Shown here piece by piece: positions 15,561 to 27,045 of a DNA stretch of 64,000 bases. The DNA is from Glandiceps talaboti (taxonomy: Eukaryota > Hemichordata > Enteropneusta > Spengelidae). Each line of letters opens with the position of its first letter. The stretch's first letter is position 1. Where the stretch lies: the NCBI RefSeq assembly GCF_964340395.1, contig NC_135567.1, forward strand, positions 7,713,158 to 7,777,157, given 5' to 3'. Below the pieces are notes generated by a model. That model was not told where the DNA came from, ran no database searches, and saw only the letters and a program-made list of their open reading frames with translations. The translations under genes were made by a program, and so were the position numbers.

Positions 15561-15585
15561 CACTGACCTACATCAACAGTACCAA

Positions 15586-15647
<62 letters not shown>

Positions 15648-15668
15648 GGTGGTGGTGGTGATGATGCA
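15586..15668 (+). repeat. (GAT)n(GGT)n microsatellite tail
   Basis: About fifteen ATG/GAT units are followed by about nine GGT units and then GATGATG. It lies just 3' of the retrotransposon reading frame. CR1/L2-type elements often end in short microsatellites, so this probably marks the element's 3' end. Confidence 0.85.
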
Positions 15669-15669
15669 T

Positions 15670-16240
15670 TGATCCATCACTGTATGATCTCTACATTGTA
15701 ACAACTCAACCATTACATTACTAGAGTGATATAACGGTAGTTGCATGAATAAAAGTTATTTTATAACCTTATTTCTGATTTAGATAGTTATCTCATTCAG
15801 TGTTCAACATTGATAAATCTACTGCCAAATTTATAACTTTGTTACATTACAAACATAAACAAGATATCAAATATAAAGCCATAGTGACCAGCTTGGTTTC
15901 ATTATCAAAATTAAAAATAAGCGAATTTCTAGGTGACACGCAAGTATCAATCAACACCATATCAAAACTGACGAAAAATTTGATTGGTCAATCTATGGTC
16001 TGCTGTCAGATTCGGTTCTAAAATGACAATGTAGATTGATGATGAAACTATATGTAGTACCTATATAGGAAATTTGAGTTACATGTAATACACACGAAAA
16101 AAAACTTACCGCTACAGATTTATTTTCTCCACATTGTATTCTCGTCATCCATTGTTGATTGCTTCAACTCCAAATAAAGGCTGTGAAGTTGTATGTCAGC
16201 ATTACCAGTTGTTGAAAGGTGAATGCTAGGCATATCTGAC
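15670..16240. other. No recognised gene
   Basis: AT-rich sequence with a 73-codon open frame (15800-16021, plus) that I do not recognise and that shows no supporting signal. Confidence 0.4.
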
Positions 16241-16261
16241 AACTCCATGGATGGCGGCTTT

Positions 16262-16440
16262 TAGGGGAGAACCATTTGATATGGGGGGGGAGGAGGAAAT
16301 AGGTATGGCAGCAATTTTTGTCCCCATCACTGTGACAGCAATTTTTTTATATTGTCAATCCTGCATTAAATTATTTTTCCAGATGCAGAAGCAATGCAAT
16401 TTTTTTCTCGGTTACCAATTTTGTAATGTGTGGTTCATAA
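16262..16440. mobile_element. Fragment of TIR element family Y (poly-G end)
   Basis: AGGGGAGAACCATTTGATAT followed by a run of G and then T-rich spacers matches the ends of the element at 59.80-61.88 kb, where both ends carry AGGGGT-GACCATTTGATATCC and a G tract. Only one end is recognisable here; it abuts the next element. Confidence 0.6.
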
Positions 16441-16444
16441 CTAC

Positions 16445-17062
16445 ACAGGGAACCTTGCACACCCTGTGACATTCACATGCCTAGGACAGGGGTGTGCACA
16501 TAGCTGTACCAGCTCAGTTGAGCCACAGGGACTGTATCAGCTATGTGTACAATATCCATGTAACAGCTCTGGCCAACACACTAGGTGTAAACATACCTAG
16601 ATTTGTAACTGGTATGCCAACATCAATGTAATATGGATGTGAAAAATAGCAATGCATCATAGGCTTTTACAACATCCATATACAAGAGCTTTTCCCCACA
16701 GCCATGTACCAGATATTTTAGCATAGCTGTAATATAGGTATTTCCCACAGCCATTTACCATCTATGTGAGCAATGCTAGTCAGATATGAACAAACGGGTT
16801 GCTACTGTAACAGGGTATTATTCCGCCATAGCTGTTACATGTACACTGCATGTGCACAACTGTGTGCTAGGTATGCAGTACTGGGATGTGCAAAACAGTC
16901 ATGGCACAGAGGCGGTATTCCACATCCATTCAACAGGTTTATTTTTCACAACCATGTACCAGGTCTGTGGAAAAATATACCCTGTAACTGGGCTGTGACG
17001 CACACAGCTGGTATAGCTGTGCTCTTCTTCCTAGCACTAGGATGTCCTAGGATGTTCCCTGT
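16445..17062. mobile_element. TIR element family W, complete copy
   Basis: This 618-bp element is bounded by the inverted repeat ACAGGGAAC (16445-16453) and GTTCCCTGT (17054-17062). Flanks read ATAACTAC on the left and ATAAACCTAC on the right, a possible imperfect 8-bp target-site duplication. The body contains phrases such as CAGCTATGTGTACAATATCC and TGTGCTAGGTATGCAGTA. A second copy lies at 24.88-27.19 kb, where it is split by another element. There is no coding capacity, so it is non-autonomous. An 8-bp duplication would suit hAT-like elements, but that is inference. Confidence 0.75.
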
Positions 17063-17092
17063 ATAAACCTACATGTCACTGGTTCACAACTA

Positions 17093-17740
17093 ACTTGTTC
17101 TGTGTAAGTAGCAATAAGTAGCAGTTAACAATCCATGCTTCTATTTAAGATAGATAGCTGGTAAAAAAATCCATGAGGATTTGCCTAATCACTTGGCTAA
17201 CTGACCTTTAAACCAATTTATTATTACCAAACAAAATAATCAAGTTTGAACCAACCTTGGAAAATGCTTCCACTTATTAACAAACTTGATCTAACAACCC
17301 ACAGTTGGTTATATGGTAAACGCAATGTCATACACTTATTTAATATTGATAGTGTTAGGAATCCCCTTCCCTTTATTACTAACGGCCCTTTTCAGGGCCA
17401 CCACATCTTCCAAAAAGAGAACTACCAAACTACTAAACTATAGTTTCAACAAATAAAATCTTCACAAGACAAACACACGAAACACACTTTGAACACTTTG
17501 GTAAAAATTATAAATAAATACAAGAGAAAATACAAACGATGGTTTTCCTCTAGTAGCCTCTGTTTGTAGATGTCTACCAACAAACATGTGGTTGTAGTAT
17601 GGGCTCACCAGCTTCTCAAGAGATAGCTGACATCGCATTCCACAAACTTGAGTGTCGCATTATTGAAACATACATGGATAAAATACCACCACTTTGGACT
17701 TGTTCTGTGTAAGTAGCAATAAGTAGCAGTTAACAATCAT
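17093..17740 (+). repeat. 41-bp direct repeat pair
   Basis: ACTTGTTCTGTGTAAGTAGC and the 20 bases after it occur at about 17094-17135 and again at 17698-17740, about 605 bp apart. The second copy interrupts the Penelope-like RT frame right after PPLWTCSV. Confidence 0.7.
17189..17385 (+). repeat. Direct repeat, left copy, flanking Penelope-like remnant
   Basis: About 190 bp (CACTTGGCTAACTGAC ... GGTTATATGGTAAACGCAATG ... CTTATTTAATATTGAT) recurs in the same orientation at 18652-18832. Such flanking direct repeats (pseudo-LTRs) are typical of Penelope-like elements and come from partly tandem insertions. Confidence 0.75.
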
Positions 17741-18480
17741 TAAAAGTTTCGTCGGTCAGCTCAGAAACGGAAGTGCTATGCCGTGATTTACAAAGGTCAT
17801 AGGTTCAAACAAACCAAAAGGTTGGATATCAAGACTCACACCAAACTAGTCTAGTTCCTATACAATATCGATCGTTACGATTTATACAATGTGTGGTTAT
17901 AGAAACCACATTCTGGTCATCCAGACTACACCAAACCGACTGACACTTTTCAGTACCTCCACAGACACCCAAACACATGTCACCCAAATTCAGCCTTTAA
18001 TGGTTGTTATTAAATTGAAACAATGAGGTATGAACGTGCAGTTACGAAGACGATTTTTAAAACAAATTGAAATTCTTCATAAACAAATTGACACAAGAGG
18101 ATACAACAAATCAGAAGTGATTCGCTCATTAGGTCCATTATGAGAATAGGGAGACATTTCTAAAATCAACTCAAGAGATTCCTCTAGTTTTCAAAACAAC
18201 ATATACAGTCCCAACATCAAAGCGTCTAAAGTAAAAGGCGCATTAACAAAACATTGGGAACTGCTAGAAAATAATGTAACCTTAAACCAACTCTACCTGA
18301 CCAAACCAATCATAGCACAGAATAGAACGAAACAAAAATCTTAAAGACATACTTCTCACAACTAAACTGAAGTCCTCTGCCTCTAAAAGCAAGACTAAAA
18401 ATAGCCTTGCTGATCATAATGTGATTGAAATACTAGCATCTCTGCTTGAGAAACAATATTAAATTTTTAGCCAAACAAAT
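17540..18480 (+). pseudogene. Penelope-like element reverse transcriptase remnant
   Basis: Three blocks in order match the Penelope-like (PLE) polymerase. First, 17560-17706 encodes VYQQTCGCSMGSPAS then EIADIAFHKLE, the RT block with the Y-Q-x2-G-x2-MGSP-x-S signature. Second, 17930-18010 encodes KPTDTFQYLHRHPNTCHPNS, the conserved PLE segment with TDT-x-QYL and HP downstream of the catalytic Asp pair. Third, 18060-18390 encodes HKQIDTRGYNKSEV, then TKHWELLENN, KPIIAQNRTK and (shifted) KNLKDILLTTKL, the conserved post-RT region. The blocks are separated by frameshifts and stops and the YxDD block is not visible, so the element is dead. A GIY-YIG endonuclease domain was not found. Direct repeats flank it on both sides. 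Confidence 0.85.
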
Positions 18481-18651
18481 GCGAGAATGCTGTCTTGTTG
18501 GGCATAACTGCGACTGATGAAGGACTCCAACAGCCGGTCCCAAACGTCTTAAAATAACAGTAAACAAGGTATCGACCAGGGGACTTATCGCCAATGTCTT
18601 CCCTGCTAACCTACCCTTATACCAGGGTCAATAACCTTGACAAACTGGTCA

Positions 18652-18832
18652 CTTGGCTAACTGAACTTTAAACCAACTTATCATACCAATTTAACAAAAT
18701 AATCAGCTTTAGAAAATGCTTCCACTTATTAACAAACTTGAATTAACAACCCTGTGGTTATATGGTAAACGCAATGTCATAAACTTATTTAATATTGATG
18801 GTGTTCAGAGTCTCCTTCCTTTTCTTACCGTC
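18652..18832 (+). repeat. Direct repeat, right copy, flanking Penelope-like remnant
   Basis: This copy matches 17189-17385 with scattered substitutions and small indels and closes the Penelope-like remnant on its 3' side. Displacement is about 1460 bp. Confidence 0.75.
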
Positions 18833-19082
18833 GAAATTTAGCTGATTTCAGCACATCACAACAATATTTTTTTTACTTTCTGTCTGTTTGAACAATTTTT
18901 TTTCTCAAGCTATTATGGGATCAATTTGTTTTCCTCCACTTGCTGACAACTGTTTTTCTCAAACCCCCCCCCCCCCCTCGAAATTAATTAATAGTTCACC
19001 CCTTAGGACCTCTGACTCTCACCGAATCAGCTTGCTTCCTCTATTTCGAACACCAATCTCGCAACCTGATTCGCTCGTCGAA

Positions 19083-19161
19083 ATGGATTTAGAGAGAGGT
19101 CTTGGCGGCGACAGTAGAGAGCCCTCCATGACGTTCTCAGGAGGGAACATCTTGAATATGA
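19083..19161 (+). CDS. Possible first coding exon, unrecognised
   Basis: This sits in a locally GC- and CpG-richer patch (about 19010-19290). An ATG at 19083 opens a frame reading MDLERGLGGDSREPSM then TFSGGNILNM. It runs into a consensus splice donor GTGAGT at 19162. I do not recognise the protein. The evidence is only base composition, ATG context and the donor. The frame also stays open past the donor to 19190 and upstream to 18888, so the call is weak. Confidence 0.2.
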
Positions 19162-19289
19162 GTGAGTGCTTCCGCGTCTTTCCGAGCTAGCAATGGATAT
19201 CAATCGGTCGTCTGCTCATGCTCGCGCTTTATTTTGAAAGTGCGCCACCAACATCGATGTAAGGTAAAGCAGGACGATACAGTTCGGCA

Positions 19290-20500
19290 CACGACCCAAT
19301 GTTGGTCCACAGTGAGAAAGACTAGATTTTCAGGAGTTTCAAGTGTTTGTATTGATACTTTCGTTGAATCTGAAGATTATTACATCAAAGGGAGGCGGTG
19401 AACACTGAACATACACATCACCAGTAAGCTTCATTGCAAAACTATACAGTTACGATCGTTCGCTCACCTTTCACGCACATATATTGCTTATGTGTACGTA
19501 ATATACTAATAATACATCATTGTACATTGCACAATTTGTATCCCATATTGTTATTCAATTATAAATATCCATAATCATAGCTTTATTGTTCCATGATGCC
19601 GATGACTCATGTAATTTGCACATAATTTGAAATTGCAGACAGGTAACCTCTTTGTATATTTGAAATCCATGTCGTCAAAATTTGAACTTGCCTCACTGAA
19701 CAACAGTAGTGTGTACTTGCACTGGACAATAATGTAAAGAAGAAATGGAAAAACAAGTACTACAAAGAATAGTTTTTTTTTAATATTCTCAGTTTAAAAT
19801 TAATTAGTACATTTGATTAGATATCTCCCCTTTGTTGTAAATTTTTCATTAGGACATAAAAATTGTTCAATATCAATTCTGTACAATTAATTTCAATAGT
19901 ATATTAAAGCTATAACAGTAATACCAATATATATTTGTTATTTATAATGTAATGTGAGGTCAAATATGAAATAAATTACTGACACTATTCAACATTGTTT
20001 TTACAATTCATTTGACAGTTGTTTGTTATTGCATGCACAGGAAATTATTTGTAAGCAAAGAGAATGAATACAAGTTACAAGTGACTAAATCCAAGTCACA
20101 ATTTGAAACTTCATATATTGTTACAATTCACCCCACATTGACCTAGGATTACAAGTTAGGTGTTATTAAATACCAGTTGTCTGGCCTAGAACCAAAGAAT
20201 ACTCCTTTGTAATCCTCCTGATTCAACTGATAAGATAAACACTGATGTAAGACCTGGGGATTGAAACCATTGCCTTTGATTACTAGTATTTAAAATCATT
20301 TTCTGTACATACTGTGTAACAGATGTTGATGATCAGATCACATTATATTTAGTGTTTTAGTTCTCTACTATTTATTGAGTAACAAACACAGACATGGTTT
20401 CCTCTTCTTTTCTTTTTTAACTACAACAAAACACATTCATATGACCGTTTTGAAAGTTCTTAGCTTTCTAGTATACTATTAAATCTATCAAATCTATCAA
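19290..20500. other. AT-rich intergenic or intronic sequence
   Basis: I see no gene or structured repeat here. The sequence is AT-rich with several TATA-like runs, and is non-coding on both strands as far as I can tell. Confidence 0.4.
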
Positions 20501-20504
20501 TGGT

Positions 20505-22080
20505 GTTGTAGCCCAACTGTACCATACAGTTTTAAAAATGTGTAATACACAGTGAGCCATTCGAGGTATAGGTGGTTATTTGTTGTCTATTAATCCCTGT
20601 TGTTATCTTTACAATATATGTGATCATTTGGCTGTTGCTATGTGTGGTCTCGTTGCTAGGCACATTTGCATATATTTTAGAATGCTTATTCATTTGTCTA
20701 TAATTCTTGTTATCTTTACAATATACGTGATTATTTGACTGTTGCTATGGGCATGGTCTTGTTTGTAGGCAAATCTATATACATTTTTGAATGATTATTC
20801 AATTGTCTATTAATCCCTATTGTTATCTTTGCATAATGTTATCAATTTGCTGTTGCTATGGGTGTGGTCTTGTTGCTAGGCACATTTGCATACATTTCTG
20901 AATGTTTATTCAATTGTCTATTAATCCCAGAGGTTATCTTGGTGAAATACATCACCGTTTGGCTGATGCTATAGTTGTGGTCATGGTTGCTAAGGACATT
21001 TTTAGCACAACTCAACTGAGGCTCAGTAGTGCTATAGGGATCGCCCAGCATCTGTCTTTCTGTCTATCTGTGTGTGTGGATGTGTGTGTGTGTGTGTAAA
21101 TAAAATAAAGTACAAATACCAGTAATGACATTGTAGCACAACTGTACAACAGTTTGTAAAAATGTTTATCCATATGCTAGTCCATGCTAACAATAGGTCT
21201 TCATTTCTTAAATGGCTATCCAGTTGCCTAACCAACTATGTTGCTATCTTTGTGATATACATGATCATTTGGCTGTTGCTATGGGCGTGGTCTTGTTGCT
21301 AGGAACATTTGTGTATATTTTTTGAATGTTTATTCATTTGTCTTTCAATTCCAGTTATCTTTGCAATATACATGATTATTTTCCTGTTGCTATGGGCGTG
21401 GTCTTGTTGCTAGGCAACTTTACATACATTTGCTGACTGTTTATTCAATTGTCTATTAATCCCTGTTGATATCTTTGTGAAATACACTACTGTTTGGCTG
21501 TTGTTATGGGCGTGGTCATGGTTACTATGGATATTTGCATACTTTTTCGAATGTTTACTCACGTACCTACCAGATGGTGTTGTTATTTGATCAAAATATA
21601 GTGCCATTTGGTTGTTGTTAAGGGCGTGGTCATGGTTGCTAGTGCCAATTGTGTCAAAAAATTTTGAGGAAAACCTGCAGAATAACACTTCTAGAAATAT
21701 CTCACCAAGTTTCAGTCTCATTGACCAAGTACTTTTTGAGATATAAATTTTTGACCAAAATTCACATTTTTACACCTAATTTGCATATTGCTAATGAGAA
21801 CATTACATGGTTAATATTTCTTCATCTATACACCAACAGATGCGTCCGTGTTAAATTAAATTGGAATTATAGGTTTTTGACCAAAAAAACACATTTTTAG
21901 CCCTAATTTGAATATTTCTGAGGAATCATCATGTCATAAACAAATCTTAATTTACTCATCCCTAAGAATGTTCCCATCAAATTTCATGCTAATCTGTCCA
22001 GTAGTTTTGGAGTTTAGGTTTCAGACACTATGCCATGTCTATAGCTAACAAGCGACCTATGGGTCAGAATAGCTCCGCTG
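20505..22080 (+). mobile_element. Compound of TIR element family X with ~113-bp tandem monomers
   Basis: The element starts GTTGTAGCCCAACTGTACC and contains several copies of a ~113-bp monomer (GTTATCTTTGCAATATATGTG ... GCTATGGGCGTGG then TCTTGTTGCTAGGCACATTTG). A second start, TAGCACAACTCAACTGAGG, lies at about 21004, with a GT microsatellite at 21073-21097, and a third, TGTAGCACAACTGTACAAC, at about 21130. Downstream, 21640-22070 holds the element's non-tandem module (TCTAGAAATATCTCACCAAG) and ends AAGCGACCTATGGGTCAGAA. At least two partly overlapping insertions are present. Confidence 0.75.
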
Positions 22081-23880
22081 TTCTTTTTAGTTTTTATTCT
22101 GGTAGCGATGTAATAAAGTGGTTAGTGGTTTCATATGATGTCTCACTATAAAACACATTTTACACAGAAAGTTGGTAAAATATTGTACTTTTATACCATA
22201 GTCACCATGTTATAAAAAAATTTATTGTTATGAAAATTATACAAAATCTCAGAAAAATAATGACTGGGAAATGTGCACACACACACACATACACACACAC
22301 ACAGAAATTTTGAGGTTGGCTTTAAACAATTCCAGTGTCTTACAGCTTTAACCCTGGACAATTTTAATAATGAATAGGGATCTAAAATAATTTTGAGGCA
22401 ATTCGAATTTCAATTTTCTAACAAATTTACCAAAAACACTGTCCATAAGCTTATTTGTCAACAACATTCAACTTGTAGTAGACATAACATCGTCTAATAT
22501 TTAAATTTACGGAGTGTCTTGTGACCTGCGCCTGTCAGCAGACTCGGCCATTTTTTTTCATCATTCCATTGTATTAATAAACTTTTCTTTCTCTACAGAT
22601 TTATAACTCTAATCTCAATCTTTGCACATCGATTTTTTTCAATCACAGTTTTTGATTAGTTTTCTCAAAAAATCTAAAGTTGTTTCAATCAAACTAAATA
22701 TGACTGCAGTTTCAAAACTCTAAAAAGTTGCGTATATCCACACATACGCATCACGTTTAGATGAAATCTTGGGATACGTGAGACATCGCAATAGTTTGTG
22801 ACGTCACCACCCACCATTTTTGAAATTACGTGTTTTCATCGTCGTGCTATGTACAATGTCAAACTACTAAGTAAAAGTGTTTTCAGAGTAAAATTGAACA
22901 GAAAACTAATGATCGGACACAACGTCAACACTTTATAAAAAGGTATATGAGGCTGTTATATTTTTTTGACAACGCTGAAGAATGCTAGTCGAAAGTTTGC
23001 AGCATCGTGTTTGCCCTGTAATTCACACGTACTGTACATGTGGATATCAATGTGTATAGCGTCAGCTGTTGTCAGTTCACACTTCGTCTTTATAAATAGT
23101 CGAGTATTTGTCATTATTGTAATTAATGGTCGTCTACATTGTTCTTTTCCAAAGACACTTTTTAATACTTCATTATCTTTTAAATCAATGCGACCATGTG
23201 GGCAGAAAATGAAAGTACAATTATTAAAGTGAGTGTGGGGGGTCGATGGTAACCAAATTGTGACACTTGAAGGTGGTGGTCGGCAACCTTTGAGTGGTGG
23301 CCGCCAAGACTGAGTCCCGGACGCTAGCGACCGGTGCCGACCGGTGTCGGCAGATCCCTGCATATTATCTGAAAACATCAAACTTTTATAGTGGGTCTGA
23401 AGTGTGATTTTAGTGAGTACCAAGAACTCCACGTTGCTTGCTGCTGGTTGTGGAAAATTGCCCGGTCAGATGAAGCAAGCTTCAACTTCCGGGTCAAATC
23501 AGTCGTTTTCTACCGAAAATTCTTGAACGGTCCGGACCGTTACACAACGATCCTACTAAATTTACTTGCCATGGTTATTTAAAACACATAAAAATCCACC
23601 TTTTTGTGAAATTTGTAAACTTTCCGGTCCGTATTGAGGAAACTATGACTCGAGCGAAAACCGGGTCAAAATTTCAAGGCCTCAAGTATACGTCCCGAAT
23701 TTGTCGGAAAATCGGTATTCCTAAATGTAATGCCAAAATTTATTTTGTTGGCATGAAAGAAGAGATGTCAGTTGAGGTTTAGGCGTTTTAGTATCTAAAA
23801 TGGTGGACTCTAGTGAAAGTTACGGCGAGTTGAAAATACCAAAAAATAAGGCCCGTGAGCAGCCATTCAAACTGTAACAG
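22080..23880. other. Non-coding; includes promoter-like CpG-bearing stretch
   Basis: The first part is AT-rich with a short CA repeat (about 22276-22303). From about 22500 onward CpG becomes commoner, with several palindromic CCGG patches near 23330-23350 and 23530-23545. A 158-codon minus-strand open frame (22956-23432) has no recognisable domain and is probably chance. Confidence 0.4.
22799..22806. promoter_or_regulatory. CRE-like palindrome TGACGTCA
   Basis: A perfect 8-bp CREB/ATF-type consensus lies about 1.1 kb upstream of the possible transporter exon at 23888, next to CACCCACC. Known binding proteins recognise this motif, but a single site also occurs by chance, so function is inference. 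Confidence 0.3.
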
Positions 23881-23887
23881 TCGCTAT

Positions 23888-24091
23888 ATGGAGGATAGAT
23901 TGTATGCAAAAGAGACCGGATGTTGCGGACTGGCTGATTATGTAGAAGGGGTGCCGAATTTGGATTTGCAACCCTGTTTCGAACAAACACTTGTCATTTG
24001 GGCGCCCAATGCGTGGAATTATGAGTATAGCACATATTACATTGCTTGTTTGACGCCAATAGTGTCTTTTGAAAAGTGGCAGTTTACTTAA
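23888..24091 (+). CDS. Possible ABCC-type transporter first exon (TMD0 start)
   Basis: A 67-residue frame from ATG 23888 reads MEDRLYAKETGCCG, then PNLDLQPCFEQTLVIWAP and a hydrophobic stretch TYYIACLTPIV. ABCC/MRP transporters begin with a short extracellular segment, a conserved N-(P)-D-(x)3-CF-x-x-T-(V/L)-(L)-(V)-W-x-P block, then the first helix of TMD0. The block here matches that pattern and its expected position, about 25-40 residues from the start. No further ABCC exons are visible downstream, so this is either a first exon of a gene whose body was displaced by insertions or an orphan fragment. No clear donor was identified before the TAA at 24089. The similarity is short, so it could be coincidental. 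Confidence 0.35.
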   Translation: MEDRLYAKETGCCGLADYVEGVPNLDLQPCFEQTLVIWAPNAWNYEYSTYYIACLTPIVSFEKWQFT

Positions 24092-24114
24092 AGTGTCGTC
24101 GACTGATTTCCAAT

Positions 24115-24480
24115 ATGACGTCGGTCACAATGCTCATTAACATACTAATTTTTTTGTTAAATTACAAGAAAAAAATCATAAAAAATAAAAATGAAGATGT
24201 GCTGACTTGAAATTAACAAATCTGAGTAAGCTACCCCCTGCGCATCAACACACCAGATATCAAAGCAATCTGACAGGTAGTATTTTAGGAGATGATGAAA
24301 ATGTCATTTTTTGAAAAAAAATCATAAAAATTGAAAATAGCACAGATCAACTTGGCATGAACAAATCTGAATAGCCTCCCCCAAGGGAACATGCACACCA
24401 AATATCGAAGAATTCTGACTGTCACTTTCGGAGAAGATGATGAAAATATAAATATTTGACGGACACCAATGATTCCACCT
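24115..24480. repeat. Two tandem copies of a ~146-bp repeat with GACGGACACC tail
   Basis: AAATCATAAAAAT(T)GAAAAT, then CAAATCTGA-TA, a C-rich CTACCCCC/CTCCCCC motif, CACACCA-ATATC and GATGATGAAAAT recur with a displacement of about 146 bp (24175 and 24321). The last copy ends in GACGGACACC. The arrangement resembles the 151-bp array at 55.3-56.2 kb, which also ends in GGACGGAC. Confidence 0.65.
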
Positions 24481-24884
24481 ATACTCTATTCCTTAATACA
24501 CACCTATACCTAAAGCTATGCTTTCAGCTTTCACTGACAGCGGAGCTAAATAGACAAGTTATAACAATTTGGGAAGGGTCAAAATAGGTGTGTATATATA
24601 TATTCAGGCCATAGATATATGTGTTGGTGTATATTTGGCAATACATAGGTCATTTTAACACCTTGTGTATATCATTAATGAAACCATAACAACAACAAAT
24701 AATAGCAAAGACATAAAACACAACATGTATCTCATATTATCTTAACAAAGCCCATTTTTTAGAACAGGCAAAGTCAGAGAGGCCAAGCCAAAATGATTTG
24801 GTCTCATGCCATTTTGTTATTTGTGTGATTTTTTAAACCAAATTTACTGTGCAGCTATAGTTTAATTTACCTAACAGCATACAC

Positions 24885-25289
24885 ATGGAACCTTGCACAC
24901 CCCTGTAACATTCATATACCTAGGGACAGCATTGTGCAAATAGCTGTACCATATCAGTGGAGCCACAGGGGGCTGTACCAGCTATGTGTACAATATCCCT
25001 GTAACAGCTCTGGCCAACACACTAGGTGTAAAATACTGTACCTAGATTTGACAGATGAATGACACTGGTATGGTAACATTAATGTAACATGGATGTGAAA
25101 AATAGCAATGCAGCATAATTAATTTGTGTTTTTACAACATCCATGTACAAGAGCTTTTTCCCACAGCCATATACAAGACATGTTAGCATTGCTGTAACAT
25201 AGGTATTTCCCACAGCCATGTCCCAGCTATGTGAGCAATGCTAGTCAGATATGAATAAAAGGGTTGCTATTATACCAACATAGCTGTTA
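24885..25289. mobile_element. TIR element family W, left half (interrupted)
   Basis: The sequence is colinear with 16451-16835 (CCTTGCACACC..., CAGCTATGTGTACAATATCC, ATGGATGTGAAAAATAGCAATG). Similarity stops after CATAGCTGTTA, where family Z begins, and resumes at about 27046. Confidence 0.8.
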
Positions 25290-27045
25290 GGGACTGGTCA
25301 ATTTCTTCGGCCTGGGGGGCCAGTGGATTGGGATTGGTGGTGGTGGGGGGGGGGGGGGGGTCACCCTGTTTTTGAAATTGGCGGGGGGGGGGGGGGGGGG
25401 GGGGTGTCATGCTGTTTTGAAAATTGTGGATGGGGGGGGGGGGTCATTGTGTTTTAGATTGTGATGGAAGAAAAAAATCCTTTCTACAATGGCGTATAGC
25501 CTTGTCTGAAATGTGGTACATGTCAATATTTGTTCTTGTCCCTGTTTCTTACATGAATTCTTTAACATTACTTATTAGTTCAAACATAACTATACATAAA
25601 TTATACATATTCATATACATGTACCGGTATTACCTAGCTACCACACTACATGTAGTTACAGAACATGTCATGTAAATGCTTGGCTGTTTCACAATCAATG
25701 CTTCACTTATATTGGAGTTTGGGGCAAAAGTGAACTTTAAGGTTTCATAATGGTAATTTTCAAAGATAGTTTAGAAATGAAGTTAATCTAAATTGTTCTA
25801 CTCATCATATTATTGACACTACAAATCACCACATCTCATCAGATTCCAGTTTCTATTATACACTAGGTATGACCACCTAAAGTTCTCTAACATACCGGTG
25901 ACTTTATTATACATGCAATATTAATGGCCCTATACTAATGTTACATGTCCATTTTATGTGATATGGGAAACTCATTTAAAACATACATTTACTTTAGCTT
26001 TTTGAAGCTTGGAAATATTACCTCAAAGGTTATGAATAACCTAAACATTGCCTTAGTATCTCAAGCAAAAAACTCCAGATCTGCCAGGGGGAAAACCCCA
26101 AGGACTACCTCACCCCAGAGGTCACCCATGCATTCAATCAACAATCAGATGCACCAACAACCTTTTTACTGTCATAATGGTATTAAACGTTTCTTAAATA
26201 TTTTCATCCTATTCTAATTTGAGATGACATTGTCTTTTCAAGATGTGAAATGTTTGCCAAGTCTAAAATTGCCTTAATCTCCAAATCTCCCCTACCAATG
26301 ATACTACCATTAGATGTGCTGACCTTTACTACATGTATATAATGATGCCATTTAACTTTTTAAGAACATATTTCAACCCTTAGTGTAAGTTATAAAGAAT
26401 AGTTTCTGATACTTGCTGTCTTGTAATGCATGGATTAAGTTATTGCTTGAAAGGGTCTGAATAGCCTAAATATTGGTTATAAGAGTAAAAATCCTCCAGG
26501 GCTTCTAGAGGGAGACCCCCTCAGACCCCCCCACAAGATGTGGATATATCTCTGTCTCAACCTCTTCCCCTCTTACTGTCAAGATGCTATCAAAGTATAT
26601 TTCAAAAGTATTTCAATCCTTTGTAGTTGCTTTTTACATGTTGGTGTTGTCTTGTAAGGCTTGGAAATTATTGTCTAAAAGGGTCTGAATAGTCTCAAAA
26701 TTGACTTTTCAGAGTAAAAAACCTCTAGGGCTTCTAGGGGGAGACCCCCTAGGACCCCCCCCCCCCCACATGAGGTGTACACATCCCAGTCTCAAGATCT
26801 TCCCCCTACCTCTTACTGTCAAGATCCTATGAAACTATATTTCAAAAAATATTTCAATCTTATGTAGTTGCTTTTTACATGTTGGTGCTGTCTTGTAGAG
26901 CTTGGAAATTATTTTCTGAAAATGTCTGAATAGTCTCAAAATTGACTTTTAAGAGTTAACCTCCTGGGCTTCTAGGGGTCAGTGAGTTTTTATCAGCCCG
27001 ATTTAAGAATCTACCTCCCTCCCAAGGCTGGAAAAGCTGACATTT
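25290..27045 (+). mobile_element. TIR element family Z inserted in W (G-rich, internal tandem modules)
   Basis: The left end reads GGGACTGGTCAATTTCTTCGG then CCTGGGGGG. The right end reads CCCAAGGCTGGAAAAGCTGAC, which is the inverse of the left with mismatches. Inside are three G tracts (25345-25360, 25383-25404, 25432-25443). Three or more degenerate ~225-250-bp modules follow (26000-26990), each with GGCTTCTAGGGGGAGACCCC, TCTTACTGTCAAGATCCTAT and CTTTTTACATGTTGGTG. There is no transposase frame, so the element is non-autonomous. Other copies lie at 36965-37690 and, reversed, at 60205-61612. Its insertion into W is shown by the uninterrupted W copy at 16.4-17.1 kb. Confidence 0.8.

Noticed and set aside
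22956-23432. 158-codon minus-strand frame as a gene
   Set aside because: No recognisable domain, mixed composition and overlapping open frames on the plus strand; no splice or start support.
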